Assembly: GCA_002428885.1 (NCBI GenBank)
Contig: DIYE01000120.1
Span: 1 to 13,703 of the forward strand
Source: Alphaproteobacteria bacterium UBA6062
Lineage (GTDB): Bacteria > Pseudomonadota > Alphaproteobacteria > Sneathiellales > Sneathiellaceae
Direction of reading: 5' to 3'
Length of the DNA: 13,703 nt
Part shown: one piece after another, positions 5,672-13,458 of the stretch
Numbering within the stretch: position 1 is the stretch's first letter
How the letters are laid out: each line of letters opens with the position of its first letter
Notes under the pieces: model-generated
Databases searched by the model: none
Seen by the model: only the letters and a program-made list of their open reading frames with translations
Told to the model about the DNA's origin: nothing
Translations under genes and position numbers: made by a program

Positions 5672-8341
5672 CTAGGCTTTGCCGTGACAATGTTTAAATT
5701 TTTTGCCGGAGCCACACGGGCACGGATCATTGCGCCGGATTTTCCCCCAGGTGGATGGATCATTCATATCAACCTCCTCCATCTCATTCTCTCCGGTTGT
5801 CGGATCGATGTGCGTGGCCTGCATCTGACTTTCATCCTGTTCAGGGCGCTGCATCATTGCTGACGGGTCCTGCAGTTCCACATGGGAAAGGTAAGCGGTT
5901 ACCGTGACGCGAAGCTGATCCAGCATGGACTGGAACATGTTGAAGGCTTCCGTCTTATATTCGTTGAGGGGATCTTTCTGGGCATAGGCGCGCAGTGAAA
6001 CACCCTGGCGGAGCTGATCCAGCTGCAGCAGATGTTCTTTCCAGGCCTGGTCCAGGATCTGCAGCAGAAGGCTTTTTTCGACCATCCGCATAACGTCCGG
6101 GCCGTAGTTGGCGGCTTTTTCAGCCATGCGCCGGCCGGCATGGTCTTTCAGGCGTTCCCGGATTTCCTCATCCGCGATGCCCTCTTCCTGTGCCCATTCC
6201 TCAATCGGCAGATCAAGAGCCAGCGTCTGCTGGACCTCTTCCTTCAGTTCAGTCGTGCTCCATTGTTCCGGATAGGCTTTTTCCGGAATATGGGTGTCGA
6301 CCATGACGTCAATGGCTTCATTGCGCATGCCGGTGACGGTTTCCGACACGTCGTCCTCGTCCATCAGCTCAATGCGCTGTTCATAAATGACCTTCCGCTG
6401 GTCATTCATGACATCGTCAAATTTCAGCAGGTTTTTCCGGATATCATAGTTACGGGCTTCGACTTTCTGCTGAGCTTTCTCAAGGGCCTTGTTGATCCAG
6501 GGATGAACAATGGCTTCCCCTTCTTCAAGCCCCAGTTTGCGGAGCATGCTGTCCATCCGTTCAGAGCCGAAGATCCGCATCAGGTCATCCTGCAAGGAGA
6601 GGTAAAAGCGGGATGTGCCCGGATCACCCTGACGGCCGGAGCGGCCGCGCAGCTGATTATCGATACGGCGGGATTCATGGCGTTCGGTTCCAATGACAAA
6701 AAGACCGCCAAGTTCCAGCACTTTTTGTTTTTCTGCTGTGATTTCGGCTTCCACCTCTTTGGTGATCTGTTCGATTTTGGCTGGATCCTCGACACCGTCT
6801 ATGCGAGAGGCAACCAGCATTTCAGTGTTACCGCCAAGCTTGATGTCAGTACCACGGCCCGCCATGTTCGTTGCAATGGTAACCGCACCCAACCGACCAG
6901 CCTGTCCAATAATTTCCGCTTCCTGCTCATGATAGCGGGCGTTCAGGACATTATGGGGAATGCCCTTGGAGGTCAGGATTTGGTCGAGCAGTTCTGATTT
7001 TTCGATAGAGGCAGTACCGACCAGAACAGGCTGTCCTCTTTCACGGCATTCCTCTACAACTTTGACCAAAGCATCGTATTTTTCCTGCTCGGTTCGATAA
7101 ACTTCGTCATCGTTATCTTGTCGCTGGACCGTTACATTGGTCGGGATTTCAATAACTTCAAGACCATAGATTTCGGCAAATTCCTCGGCTTCCGTAGACG
7201 CGGTGCCGGTCATGCCGGAGAGTTTGTTGTAAAGGCGGAAATAATTCTGGAACGTGATGGAAGCCAGGGTCTGATTTTCCGGCTGGATATCCGCCTCTTC
7301 TTTTGCTTCCAGTGCCTGATGCAAGCCGTCGGAAAAGCGGCGGCCATCCATCATGCGGCCTGTAAATTCGTCAATGATGATAACCTTGCGGTCTTTGACG
7401 ATATAATCCTTGTCTTTCTCAAACAGCTTGTGAGCTCGAAGAGCCTGATTGGCATGATGCACAATGGAAATATTTTCCACATCATAGAGGTTTTCGCTTT
7501 TCAGAAGATCGGCTTCCCGAAGGATAGCCTCGATATTTTCGGTGCCCTCTTCGGTGAAGTTAACGGTCTTGGCTTTTTCATCAAGCTCGTAATCTTCCTC
7601 GGACAGTTTCGGGATCAGGGCATTGACCGCCCGATAGAGTTCCGATGAATCTTCAGCCGGTCCTGAAATAATCAGCGGCGTCCTGGCTTCATCGATCAGG
7701 ATACTGTCCACCTCGTCGACGATGGCATAGTTGAAGCCCCGCTGGACCATGGCGGACTTTTCGAATTTCATGTTATCGCGCAGATAGTCAAAGCCAAACT
7801 CGTTGTTTGTGCCGTAGGTGATATCCGCGGCGTAGGCCACGCGGCGTTCGTCATCCATCATGCCGCCAAGAATACAGCCGACGGTCAGTCCGAGCTTTGC
7901 GTAAACCTTGGCCATCCATTCACTGTCACGTTTGGCGAGATAGTCGTTTACCGTCACCACGTGGACACCCTTGCCTTCAATGGCGTTCAGATAGGCAGGG
8001 AGGGTGGAGACCAGGGTTTTACCTTCACCGGTCTTCATTTCGGTTATGTTGCCCTGGTTAAGGACGGCACCGCCCATGAGCTGTACATCGTAATGTCGCT
8101 CTCCAAGGGCTCGTTTCGCAGCCTCCCGAACACAGGCAAAGGCTTCAGGCAGAATGTCATCAAGAGACTGGCCGTTTTGCAGTGCGTCACGAAACTGTGT
8201 CGTCTTGGCCATCAGGTCTTCGTCGGAAAGCGGTGTGATTTGATCTTCCAGCGCGTTGACCTGTGTTACAATCGCTTTGATGGATTTCAGCGCGCGATCA
8301 TTTGAAGAGCCAAAAAGCGCTTTGGCTAATGTACCAAACAT
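5672..8341 (-). CDS. secA: Preprotein translocase ATPase SecA
   Basis: SecA drives secretory proteins through the SecYEG channel in the inner membrane using ATP. The product has 889 residues, a normal length. The Walker A motif TEMKTGEGKT is at 100-109, and the Walker B/DEAD-like DEVDSILIDEAR begins at 209. Later come the intermolecular regulator motifs of the second nucleotide-binding fold, including TNMAGRGTDIKLGG and GTERHESRRIDNQLRGRSGRQGDPG-type sequence. The C-terminus holds the SEC-C zinc motif CPCGSGKKFKHCH (C874, C876, C885, H886), which binds SecB and lipids in relatives. The N-terminal MFGTLAKALFGSSNDR is typical and supports the ATG at 8341. A TATAAT ends only 5 nt before the ATG, and only a weak GGA is available as ribosome site. 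A TerB-like gene follows; a parvulin gene diverges upstream. Confidence 0.98.
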   Translation of the reverse strand: MFGTLAKALFGSSNDRALKSIKAIVTQVNALEDQITPLSDEDLMAKTTQFRDALQNGQSLDDILPEAFACVREAAKRALGERHYDVQLMGGAVLNQGNITEMKTGEGKTLVSTLPAYLNAIEGKGVHVVTVNDYLAKRDSEWMAKVYAKLGLTVGCILGGMMDDERRVAYAADITYGTNNEFGFDYLRDNMKFEKSAMVQRGFNYAIVDEVDSILIDEARTPLIISGPAEDSSELYRAVNALIPKLSEEDYELDEKAKTVNFTEEGTENIEAILREADLLKSENLYDVENISIVHHANQALRAHKLFEKDKDYIVKDRKVIIIDEFTGRMMDGRRFSDGLHQALEAKEEADIQPENQTLASITFQNYFRLYNKLSGMTGTASTEAEEFAEIYGLEVIEIPTNVTVQRQDNDDEVYRTEQEKYDALVKVVEECRERGQPVLVGTASIEKSELLDQILTSKGIPHNVLNARYHEQEAEIIGQAGRLGAVTIATNMAGRGTDIKLGGNTEMLVASRIDGVEDPAKIEQITKEVEAEITAEKQKVLELGGLFVIGTERHESRRIDNQLRGRSGRQGDPGTSRFYLSLQDDLMRIFGSERMDSMLRKLGLEEGEAIVHPWINKALEKAQQKVEARNYDIRKNLLKFDDVMNDQRKVIYEQRIELMDEDDVSETVTGMRNEAIDVMVDTHIPEKAYPEQWSTTELKEEVQQTLALDLPIEEWAQEEGIADEEIRERLKDHAGRRMAEKAANYGPDVMRMVEKSLLLQILDQAWKEHLLQLDQLRQGVSLRAYAQKDPLNEYKTEAFNMFQSMLDQLRVTVTAYLSHVELQDPSAMMQRPEQDESQMQATHIDPTTGENEMEEVDMNDPSTWGKIRRNDPCPCGSGKKFKHCHGKA

Positions 8342-8670
8342 TTCCGATTATACTCCGGTCACATACGAAGGTGCTATCAATCTGACGGCAACACACCTGA
8401 TATCCTTATGCGGCGGCTTCCTGTTGCCCGGGAAACCCGCAAGCCTAGGTGACAGATAAGGGGGAACTCCTCCGCTGTCAATCTATCCGGATGCGCTATT
8501 AAGCCGAGAAGCGGTTAATATCCCTTAAAAGCCTCTTTGTGGCATGTTTTTGCAACAATACTTGTGCGAGTCATTAAATGACCTATATTCGCTTCCATGC
8601 CGATGCGGAGGTCAAAAACCATATTCTTTACTTCCATTGGCGCTGGAATCACTACCTGGGATTTAAGATC
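8342..8670. other. 329-nt divergent intergenic region between secA and the parvulin gene
   Basis: No gene is seen here. The side near the parvulin gene holds a promoter with a palindrome in its spacer. The secA side holds two adjacent inverted repeats: CACCT (8394-8398)/AGGTG (8447-8451) enclosing a TTGC..GGG-AAA-CCC.GCAA hairpin (8424-8442), and GACAG (8451-8455)/CTGTC (8475-8479). I looked for a short SecM-like leader peptide on the secA strand and found no convincing start with a ribosome site. Confidence 0.6.
8562..8589 (+). promoter_or_regulatory. Promoter of the parvulin gene with a palindrome in the spacer
   Basis: TTGTGC (8562-8567), a 16-nt spacer and TATATT (8584-8589) form a likely housekeeping promoter. 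Within the spacer GTCATT-A-AATGAC (8570-8582) is a perfect palindrome, an operator-like placement. The in-frame ATG at 8578 lies inside this promoter, which argues for the start at 8671. Confidence 0.5.
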
Positions 8671-9600
8671 ATGAAAATCGCTAATATCCTCGCCTTCCTT
8701 GTGGTGGCGGGACTGTCGCTGGCTATAGGATATTTCGTCGGCTCCGATATGAAAGGGCTGCCGTCCGCAATGATGGGAAAAACTGAGGCGACGGAAACAG
8801 CGGCTGCGGACCCTAACGACAAGGTCGTTGCGACGGTTGATGATGCTGAGATCCGCGAATCCCATGTTCGCAAGCTCTATGACACGCTGCCTGCTCAATA
8901 TAAACAGGCACCTTACCAGTTTCTGAAAGCCCAGCTTGTAGAGCAGCTGGTCAATATGCGTATCATCCAAAATGCGGCCCTGGCGGAAAAATATGATACC
9001 CAGGCCGAGTTTGATAAAACGGTTGCCGATATGCGCATGCAGGCTTTGCAGGAATATTATCTGCAGAAAAAGATCGACGCAGCAGTAACGGATGAGGCCC
9101 TGAAAGCCGAGTATGAAAAGGCGACAAAAGACTTCAAGGCGGAAGCGGAGGTCCGGGCCCGGCATATTCTGTTGAAAGAAGAACAGGAAGCTAAAGATGT
9201 TATCACCAAGCTGAATGACGGCGGAGATTTCGAAGCTCTGGCGAAAGAGCTGTCGACAGGTCCTTCCGGTCCCAACGGCGGTGATCTTGGCTATTTCGTA
9301 AAATCCCGGATGGTGCCTGAATTTGCTGAAGCCGCGTTTGCCATGGACATCGGCAAGTATTCTGCTGAGCCGGTAAAAACCCAGTTTGGCTGGCATGTTA
9401 TCAAGGTTGAAGATCGCCGCGATACCAAGCCGCCGGCCTTTGACGCCATGAAGGAAGAGCTGTCCAACACCCTTACAAATACAACGGTTACCGCATTGCT
9501 GGATACGCTAAAAGCCGCCGCAAAGGTGTCCATCGTCAAGCCTGAAGGTGAAACGCCGGTCTCCGATGATAAGGCTGAAAAAGAAAAGAAGGATCAATAA
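8671..9600 (+). CDS. Membrane-anchored or exported parvulin-type peptidylprolyl isomerase
   Basis: The product has 309 residues from the ATG at 8671. Residues 1-24 form a hydrophobic segment (MKIANILAFLVVAGLSLAIG) acting as a signal anchor or uncleaved signal, so the body is periplasmic. A SurA-like N-terminal helical region (about 50-155) precedes the PpiC rotamase domain (about 160-250), which shows VRARHILLK at 161-169, GGDLGYF in the middle and GWHVIKVEDRR from 240. The tail after 290 is rich in Lys and Glu and probably disordered. Such proteins fold newly exported proteins, in keeping with the divergent secA gene. A longer start at 8578 exists in frame but lies inside the promoter and would bury the signal segment. 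The Shine-Dalgarno is weak. A strong terminator follows the stop. Confidence 0.93.
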   Translation: MKIANILAFLVVAGLSLAIGYFVGSDMKGLPSAMMGKTEATETAAADPNDKVVATVDDAEIRESHVRKLYDTLPAQYKQAPYQFLKAQLVEQLVNMRIIQNAALAEKYDTQAEFDKTVADMRMQALQEYYLQKKIDAAVTDEALKAEYEKATKDFKAEAEVRARHILLKEEQEAKDVITKLNDGGDFEALAKELSTGPSGPNGGDLGYFVKSRMVPEFAEAAFAMDIGKYSAEPVKTQFGWHVIKVEDRRDTKPPAFDAMKEELSNTLTNTTVTALLDTLKAAAKVSIVKPEGETPVSDDKAEKEKKDQ

Positions 9601-9605
9601 TAGAC

Positions 9606-9630
9606 AAAGCCCGGCCTGGCCGGGCTTTTT
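9606..9630 (+). terminator. Intrinsic terminator of the parvulin gene
   Basis: AAAGCCCGGCC (9606-9616) and GGCCGGGCTTT (9618-9628) form an 11-bp hairpin with a single-base centre, followed by T residues to 9630. It lies 5 nt after the stop. It also sits just past the end of the convergent DUF1178 gene, where it may work less well because the reverse T run is short. Confidence 0.92.
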
Positions 9631-9632
9631 AA

Positions 9633-10067
9633 TTAGGCGTCTGAGCTCGGAACCCAGGGTATGGTTGCAAGCTCGACGCCTTCTTCTTCCAACTCGGTAC
9701 GCTCTTCTGCTGTTGCCTCGCCGTAGATCCCTCGCTCTTCGACCTCTCCGTAATGGATTTTCCGAGCTTCTTCAGCAAACTTTTCGCCGACATAATCACA
9801 GTTTTCTTCAACTGTTTTTCGCATTTCCCGCAATGCGTTGACGGCAACCGACATTTGACTTGCGGCGTCTGCCGTATCGGCTTTTGCAGATTTAGCACTG
9901 CCTTTACGGGGAACAGAGGGCGCCATGGGGGCTTTTTCAACAGTGCCGGAGCCACAGATTGCACAGCTGATGATCCCCTTCGCGGACTGCTCATCATAAG
10001 CACTGCTGTTTTTAAACCAGGCTTCGAAAACGTGGTTGTGTTCACATTTGAGATTATACTTGATCAT
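9633..10067 (-). CDS. DUF1178 family protein
   Basis: The product has 144 residues. The N-terminal MIKYNLKCEHNHVFEAWFKNS matches the DUF1178 signature; C8 with the later CAIC pair (C35, C38) could form a small zinc site. A variable Ala/Ser/Lys-rich linker follows (about 50-70), then a helical region with ALREMRKTVEENCDYVGEKFAEEARKIHYGE, the best conserved block of the family, and a C-terminus ending in IPWVPS. The molecular function is not known. In many alphaproteobacteria this gene sits next to the nitrilase and grxC genes; here a methyltransferase and a MerR regulator lie between. The ATG at 10067 matches the family start. Confidence 0.9.
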   Translation of the reverse strand: MIKYNLKCEHNHVFEAWFKNSSAYDEQSAKGIISCAICGSGTVEKAPMAPSVPRKGSAKSAKADTADAASQMSVAVNALREMRKTVEENCDYVGEKFAEEARKIHYGEVEERGIYGEATAEERTELEEEGVELATIPWVPSSDA

Positions 10068-10182
10068 TCAACTGCTTATCTGTTTTGCTATCGGTCCTGA
10101 CCTCTAAAGGCAAGTGTATTTAAAAAATAGGGATTTTCCCGCCGAGCGCAAGTTTGCCGAGACGTTGAGGCTCCTGACCTTA

Positions 10183-10701
10183 ATGAGTAACGTAATTATG
10201 AACAATCCGTCTGACTGGTTTTTAAAACACTTTATGGCTTTCAAGGCCGGCGGAGATATCCTGGATGTGGCCTGCGGTGCAGGCAGGCATTCAGTTTTCC
10301 TCAAAGATAAAGGCTATCAGGTTACCGCTGTCGATATTGACATTGCAGCTCTAAAGGAGCGGTCTTTTGAGGATATTACTCTTGTTCAGGCAGATCTTGA
10401 AGCGGAAGCCTGGCCGTTCGGTGATCAGCAGTTCGATGGGATCGTTGTTGTGAACTATCTTTGGCGGCCATTATTTGAAGAATTGATTAACAGCCTTAAA
10501 CCGGGCGGCGTGATCATCTTTGATACTTTTGCCGTCGGGAATGAGCGTTTCGGGCGTCCCCGAAACCCGGATTTTTTGCTTCGCCAAGGCGAGCTCAGGG
10601 ATGTCTTCGCGGGTTTTGATATTCAAGCCTGGGAGGAGGGAGTACGGGAAAAACCCTCTCCCTCCGTCCGGCAGTCCATTGTTGCCCGAAAGCCGGTCTA
10701 G
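10183..10701 (+). CDS. Class I SAM-dependent methyltransferase, small
   Basis: The product has 172 residues if it starts at the ATG at 10183; the ATG at 10198 is also possible. The frame is open further up to 10114, but that extension is not family-like. SAM-binding motif I reads ILDVACGAGRHSVFL, followed by VTAVDID (acidic ribose-binding end of strand 2), a QADLEAEAWPF segment and FDGIVVVNYLWRP as motif IV. LKPGGVIIFDTF is the usual post-motif. The substrate cannot be told; close relatives act on small molecules or metalloids, among others. Neither start has a good ribosome site; a GAGG lies 12 nt before 10183. The gene runs opposite to both neighbours, the DUF1178 and MerR genes, and is flanked by copies of a TCCTGACCT motif. 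Confidence 0.85.
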   Translation: MSNVIMNNPSDWFLKHFMAFKAGGDILDVACGAGRHSVFLKDKGYQVTAVDIDIAALKERSFEDITLVQADLEAEAWPFGDQQFDGIVVVNYLWRPLFEELINSLKPGGVIIFDTFAVGNERFGRPRNPDFLLRQGELRDVFAGFDIQAWEEGVREKPSPSVRQSIVARKPV

Positions 10702-10735
10702 AGCTTCAGGTCAGGACTCTGGATGTTTTCCGCTG

Positions 10736-11266
10736 CTAACTGTCTGATTCAGCCGAAGCGGTCCGGATCCGATGAATCTCTTCGGCATCGAGATTAAGAG
10801 ATTCGAGGAATTGTTGATGGGCATCGGGCATCTGTTGTTCGAAATGACGATGCCATTTCAGTTGCCCTGCTTCATCCAGACCAATGGAAGCCAGAAGCTC
10901 AACCCAGGCTTCTTTGGATAGGCTTTTGACAAAATCACTTTTCCCAAGCAGAGATGACAGCATATTACGTTGAGTGCTCAGGACGCTGATCTGATTTGTC
11001 ACTGTATCAAGCTGGGCTTTCAGAATTTCCTCCCGGTCATCATTTGTCCCATTATGGAGCAAGTCACCGATTTTTTCGACGGACAGCCCTGTTCTGCGGT
11101 AGGTTTTAATAAGCGCTAATCGCTCACAATCAGCTTCACTATAAATACGATAGTTGCTGTTTAGACGCCGGGCAGGAACCAGCAGACCTTTATCTTCGTA
11201 ATAAAGAAGGGTTGTCCTCGAAAGGCCGAATTTCCTGACCATATCTCCGATACTGTACATTCGCAT
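10736..11266 (-). CDS. MerR-family transcriptional regulator
   Basis: The product has 176 residues. The N-terminal winged helix-turn-helix (about 4-72) is typical of MerR: YSIGDMVRKFGLSRTTLLYYEDKGLL, then NYRIYSEADCERLALIKTYR. A coiled-coil dimer helix follows (about 78-110), then a helical C-terminal domain with WHRHFEQQMPDAHQQFLESL. There is no pair of metal-binding cysteines, so it is not a copper, zinc or mercury sensor; the effector is unknown. MerR proteins usually twist promoters with 19-20 bp spacers, but I saw no clear such site nearby. An AGAAGAG ribosome site precedes ATG-CGA-ATG, so either ATG could be used. It converges with the methyltransferase gene, ending 34 nt from it. Confidence 0.9.
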   Translation of the reverse strand: MRMYSIGDMVRKFGLSRTTLLYYEDKGLLVPARRLNSNYRIYSEADCERLALIKTYRRTGLSVEKIGDLLHNGTNDDREEILKAQLDTVTNQISVLSTQRNMLSSLLGKSDFVKSLSKEAWVELLASIGLDEAGQLKWHRHFEQQMPDAHQQFLESLNLDAEEIHRIRTASAESDS

Positions 11267-11408
11267 ATTCTCTTCTATTAAGGTTGGAGTCTATGGTCAT
11301 GTGTCGTTTGGCAAGAAGACGGGTTCAAAAAAATCTTTGATATCAGAGGGATATGGAGGTGTGGGCCTGCCGGTTATAGACAGGTTAAGGTCCTGGTCTT
11401 AAGCCTAT

Positions 11409-12266
11409 TTATTCAGCAGCGGCTCTATCGGCGCTCATGACATCCATATCATAAGGGCGCAGATTCTTGAGGTTGGGAATCTGCCTGCGACGGCGCTCTA
11501 CCTGGGTCATATCGATATCCGCTATGACAACGCCCGGCTCTTCGCCGCCATCGGCCAGAACTTTGCCCCAGGGATCAATGATCAGCGAGTGACCGAATGT
11601 ATGCCTGGTTTCCGAATGATGTCCGCACTGGCCCGGTGCAATGATAAACGCGCCATTTTCGATGGCGCGGGCCCGCAACAGGGTATGCCAATGTGCTTTA
11701 CCGGTTGTGTGCGTAAAAGCAGCCGGCACAGTGAACATCTCGGCCTGTCCGTTAATGGCAAGATCCTGGAATAAATGGGCAAAGCGCACGTCGTAGCAGA
11801 TAGCCAGCCCGAGCCTGCCCCACGGTGTTCCGGTTGTGACCGCACGCTCGCCCGGCGCATAGGCGTTGGATTCCTTGTGGGTTTCACCATTATCAAGTTC
11901 CACATCGAACATGTGGATCTTGTCATACCAAGCCGCGATATTGCCGTCTGGATTGATCAGGAAACACCGGTTGGCAAGCCTGTCATCATCCGGTTTTTTA
12001 ATGACCAGAGAACCGGCCATGATCCATTTTTTGTGCTCTGCCGCCAAAGCGCGATAAGCCGCCAGGGTGATGTCATCCTCCTGCAGCTGGGCTTTGCGTT
12101 TCGCCTCCACTTTGTAGGGTTCAAGCATATTGGTGACTTCCGGCGTCGCGATGAAGTCGGCACCCTGTGAGATGGCTTCCCGGATCAGGTCAGAACTGAC
12201 CTTCAGGTTTTCCTCCGGATCGGTTCCGGAGGTCATTTGAATGCAGGCGGCGGTAAAGCTGGTCAT
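11409..12266 (-). CDS. Carbon-nitrogen hydrolase, Nit1/deaminated-glutathione-amidase-like
   Basis: The product has 285 residues and the full nitrilase-superfamily triad: E43 in TPEVTN, K116 in YDKIHMFDV and C157 in AICYDVRF. The IHMFDV and YDVRFAHLF motifs and later GHSLIIDPWGKV place it near Nit1 and related omega-amidases, which repair deaminated glutathione in the cytoplasm. The glutaredoxin gene 27 nt upstream in the same direction fits a glutathione link, though the substrate is inferred from the family. Length is normal and all catalytic residues are present, so the enzyme should be active. It is probably the last gene of a comF-grxC-nit transcript; no strong T-rich terminator is seen in the 142 nt that follow. 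Confidence 0.94.
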   Translation of the reverse strand: MTSFTAACIQMTSGTDPEENLKVSSDLIREAISQGADFIATPEVTNMLEPYKVEAKRKAQLQEDDITLAAYRALAAEHKKWIMAGSLVIKKPDDDRLANRCFLINPDGNIAAWYDKIHMFDVELDNGETHKESNAYAPGERAVTTGTPWGRLGLAICYDVRFAHLFQDLAINGQAEMFTVPAAFTHTTGKAHWHTLLRARAIENGAFIIAPGQCGHHSETRHTFGHSLIIDPWGKVLADGGEEPGVVIADIDMTQVERRRRQIPNLKNLRPYDMDVMSADRAAAE

Positions 12267-12293
12267 GGTTTCTTCCCGAGGAAAGGTTTTGGG

Positions 12294-12554
12294 CTATGCA
12301 TTTCCCAGAATCTGATCCAGATTGCCCGAAGCGTCAAGGCGGTGAATAAAATCGCAGTCGCCGATATGCTCGCCATCCACAAAAATCTGCGGAACGGAGG
12401 TCGCGCCTTCTGCCCGTTTGGTCATTTCCTGGCGGCGCGGTGCATCCAGAGTGACGTCAATTTCCTCAAAGGCCACACCCTTGCTTTTCAGAAGGGATTT
12501 CGCCCGGGAACAAAATGGGCAGAACATGGTCGTGTAGATTTCGATATGCTTCAT
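12294..12554 (-). CDS. grxC: Glutaredoxin 3
   Basis: The product has 86 residues from the ATG at 12554, the normal length. The active site is CPFC (C12-C15), a dithiol type with Phe in place of the common Tyr. The glutathione-binding TSVPQIF motif with its cis-proline and the GDCDF helix start are present. It reduces disulfides and glutathione mixed disulfides in the cytoplasm using glutathione. An in-frame GTG at 12569 would add five residues but has no ribosome site and does not fit the family start. It lies 37 nt after comF and 27 nt before the nitrilase-family gene, so the three are probably one operon. Confidence 0.95.
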   Translation of the reverse strand: MKHIEIYTTMFCPFCSRAKSLLKSKGVAFEEIDVTLDAPRRQEMTKRAEGATSVPQIFVDGEHIGDCDFIHRLDASGNLDQILGNA

Positions 12555-12591
12555 TACAAACAGGTCCACTTAATACTGGTTATTGTCACCT

Positions 12592-13359
12592 TTATATAGA
12601 CAGGCGGGCGGGTCTAACAACCCGGCAAAGAGTCAGGACGCTTACCTCGCGCACGCCTGCTTTCAACAGACAGTCGGCACAGGCGGAGACTGTAGCACCT
12701 GTTGTATAGACGTCATCAATCAAAAGTACGTGTTCATCCCGTATTATTTTCTGCCAGCGCGGATGGACGGCGAAGGCGCCTTTGACATTTCTGAAACGTC
12801 CTTTGACGCTTTTATTTCCCTGACTTGGTGTGGGCCGCCTACGGACAAGAAGGTCTTGCATCAGCCTGGTTCCGCTTTGCCGGGCGATGGCGCCAGCCAG
12901 GAGGGCTGACTGGTTGAAACGCCTTTTAAGCAGTCTTCTTGGATGAAGCGGTACGGGAGTGATGATGGGGTTTTGATCCAGCAGATCGCCTGCGGCCCGA
13001 ACCATCCAAGCGGCAAAAACCGGAGCCTGATCCGTCCTGTCTGCATGCTTGAAGGATAGAATCATATCCTTGCTGGCGTCATCATAGCGCAGGACAGAAC
13101 GCCCCTGGCTAAATGGGGGCGGGTCTGCCAGGCAACTGCCGCAGATCATATCCGTCCCGGCTTCATAATCAAAAGGATACCCGCATTGCCGACAGAAAGG
13201 GGCGCTGATAAAGCTGATCTCCGGCCAGCAGGTGGCGCAAAGACTGCCGGGTGTATCGACAGGTTCGCGGCAGCGCGCGCATTGCGCGGGAAACAGAATG
13301 TCCAGGAGGCGTGTCCCGTTCCTTTGTGCAGTTTTTTTCAAATCTTGGAGAACCGACAT
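12592..13359 (-). CDS. comF: ComF family phosphoribosyltransferase-like protein
   Basis: The product has 255 residues. The N-terminal part carries four CxxC pairs (C27/C30, C41/C44, C56/C59, C73/C76), giving the double zinc module of ComF. The C-terminal part is a phosphoribosyltransferase fold, with PVPLHPRRLLKRRFNQS in the middle and the PRPP-binding VLLIDDVYTTGATV at 211-224. In Gram-positive bacteria ComF takes part in DNA uptake; in most Gram-negative bacteria its role is unsettled. It is the first gene of the probable comF-grxC-nitrilase operon. TATAAT lies 5 nt before the ATG, with AAGGA directly against the start codon, so the start arrangement is unusual. A methyltransferase gene diverges upstream. 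Confidence 0.93.
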   Translation of the reverse strand: MSVLQDLKKTAQRNGTRLLDILFPAQCARCREPVDTPGSLCATCWPEISFISAPFCRQCGYPFDYEAGTDMICGSCLADPPPFSQGRSVLRYDDASKDMILSFKHADRTDQAPVFAAWMVRAAGDLLDQNPIITPVPLHPRRLLKRRFNQSALLAGAIARQSGTRLMQDLLVRRRPTPSQGNKSVKGRFRNVKGAFAVHPRWQKIIRDEHVLLIDDVYTTGATVSACADCLLKAGVREVSVLTLCRVVRPARLSI

Positions 13360-13423
13360 TCCTTATTATACGAGAATTGAGAAAGAATAAAACGCCTGAT
13401 TGGTGATGCAGTGAAGGCTTTGA

Positions 13424-13452
13424 TTGAATGACGACCAGCGCCATGTCATAAG
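13424..13452 (+). promoter_or_regulatory. Candidate promoter for the NDUFAF5-like methyltransferase gene
   Basis: TTGAAT (13424-13429), a 17-nt spacer and CATAAG (13447-13452) end only 6 nt before the ATG at 13459. If used, the mRNA would have almost no leader, which fits the lack of a Shine-Dalgarno. Confidence 0.35.
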
Positions 13453-13458
13453 ACAACC

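Noticed and set aside
5623..5763. Longer TerB-like protein beginning at 5763 inside secA
   Set aside because: It would overlap 92 nt of secA with a non-family sequence; the GTG at 5622 has an excellent ribosome site.
6032..6997. 321-codon open frame on the plus strand inside secA
   Set aside because: It is the complement of a conserved SecA region, with low-complexity Phe/His-rich sequence and no ribosome site.
8342..8480. SecM-like arrest peptide upstream of secA
   Set aside because: A GGAGGAG sequence is present on the secA strand, but no start codon follows at a suitable distance; the nearest TTG frame is about 22 nt away and gives an unconvincing short peptide.
8578..8670. Longer parvulin start at 8578
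   Set aside because: This ATG lies inside the promoter spacer, and the extension would place 31 polar and aromatic residues ahead of the signal anchor.
8515..9396. 293-codon open frame on the minus strand opposite the parvulin gene
   Set aside because: It is antisense to a well-supported gene, shows no recognisable domain, and its composition follows from the codon pattern of the real gene.
11381..11408. TTAAG-N8-CTTAA repeat as the nitrilase-gene terminator
   Set aside because: The stem is only 5 bp and AT-rich, with no T run after it on the minus strand.
12555..12569. GTG start for glutaredoxin at 12569
   Set aside because: It adds five residues not typical of the family and has no ribosome site.
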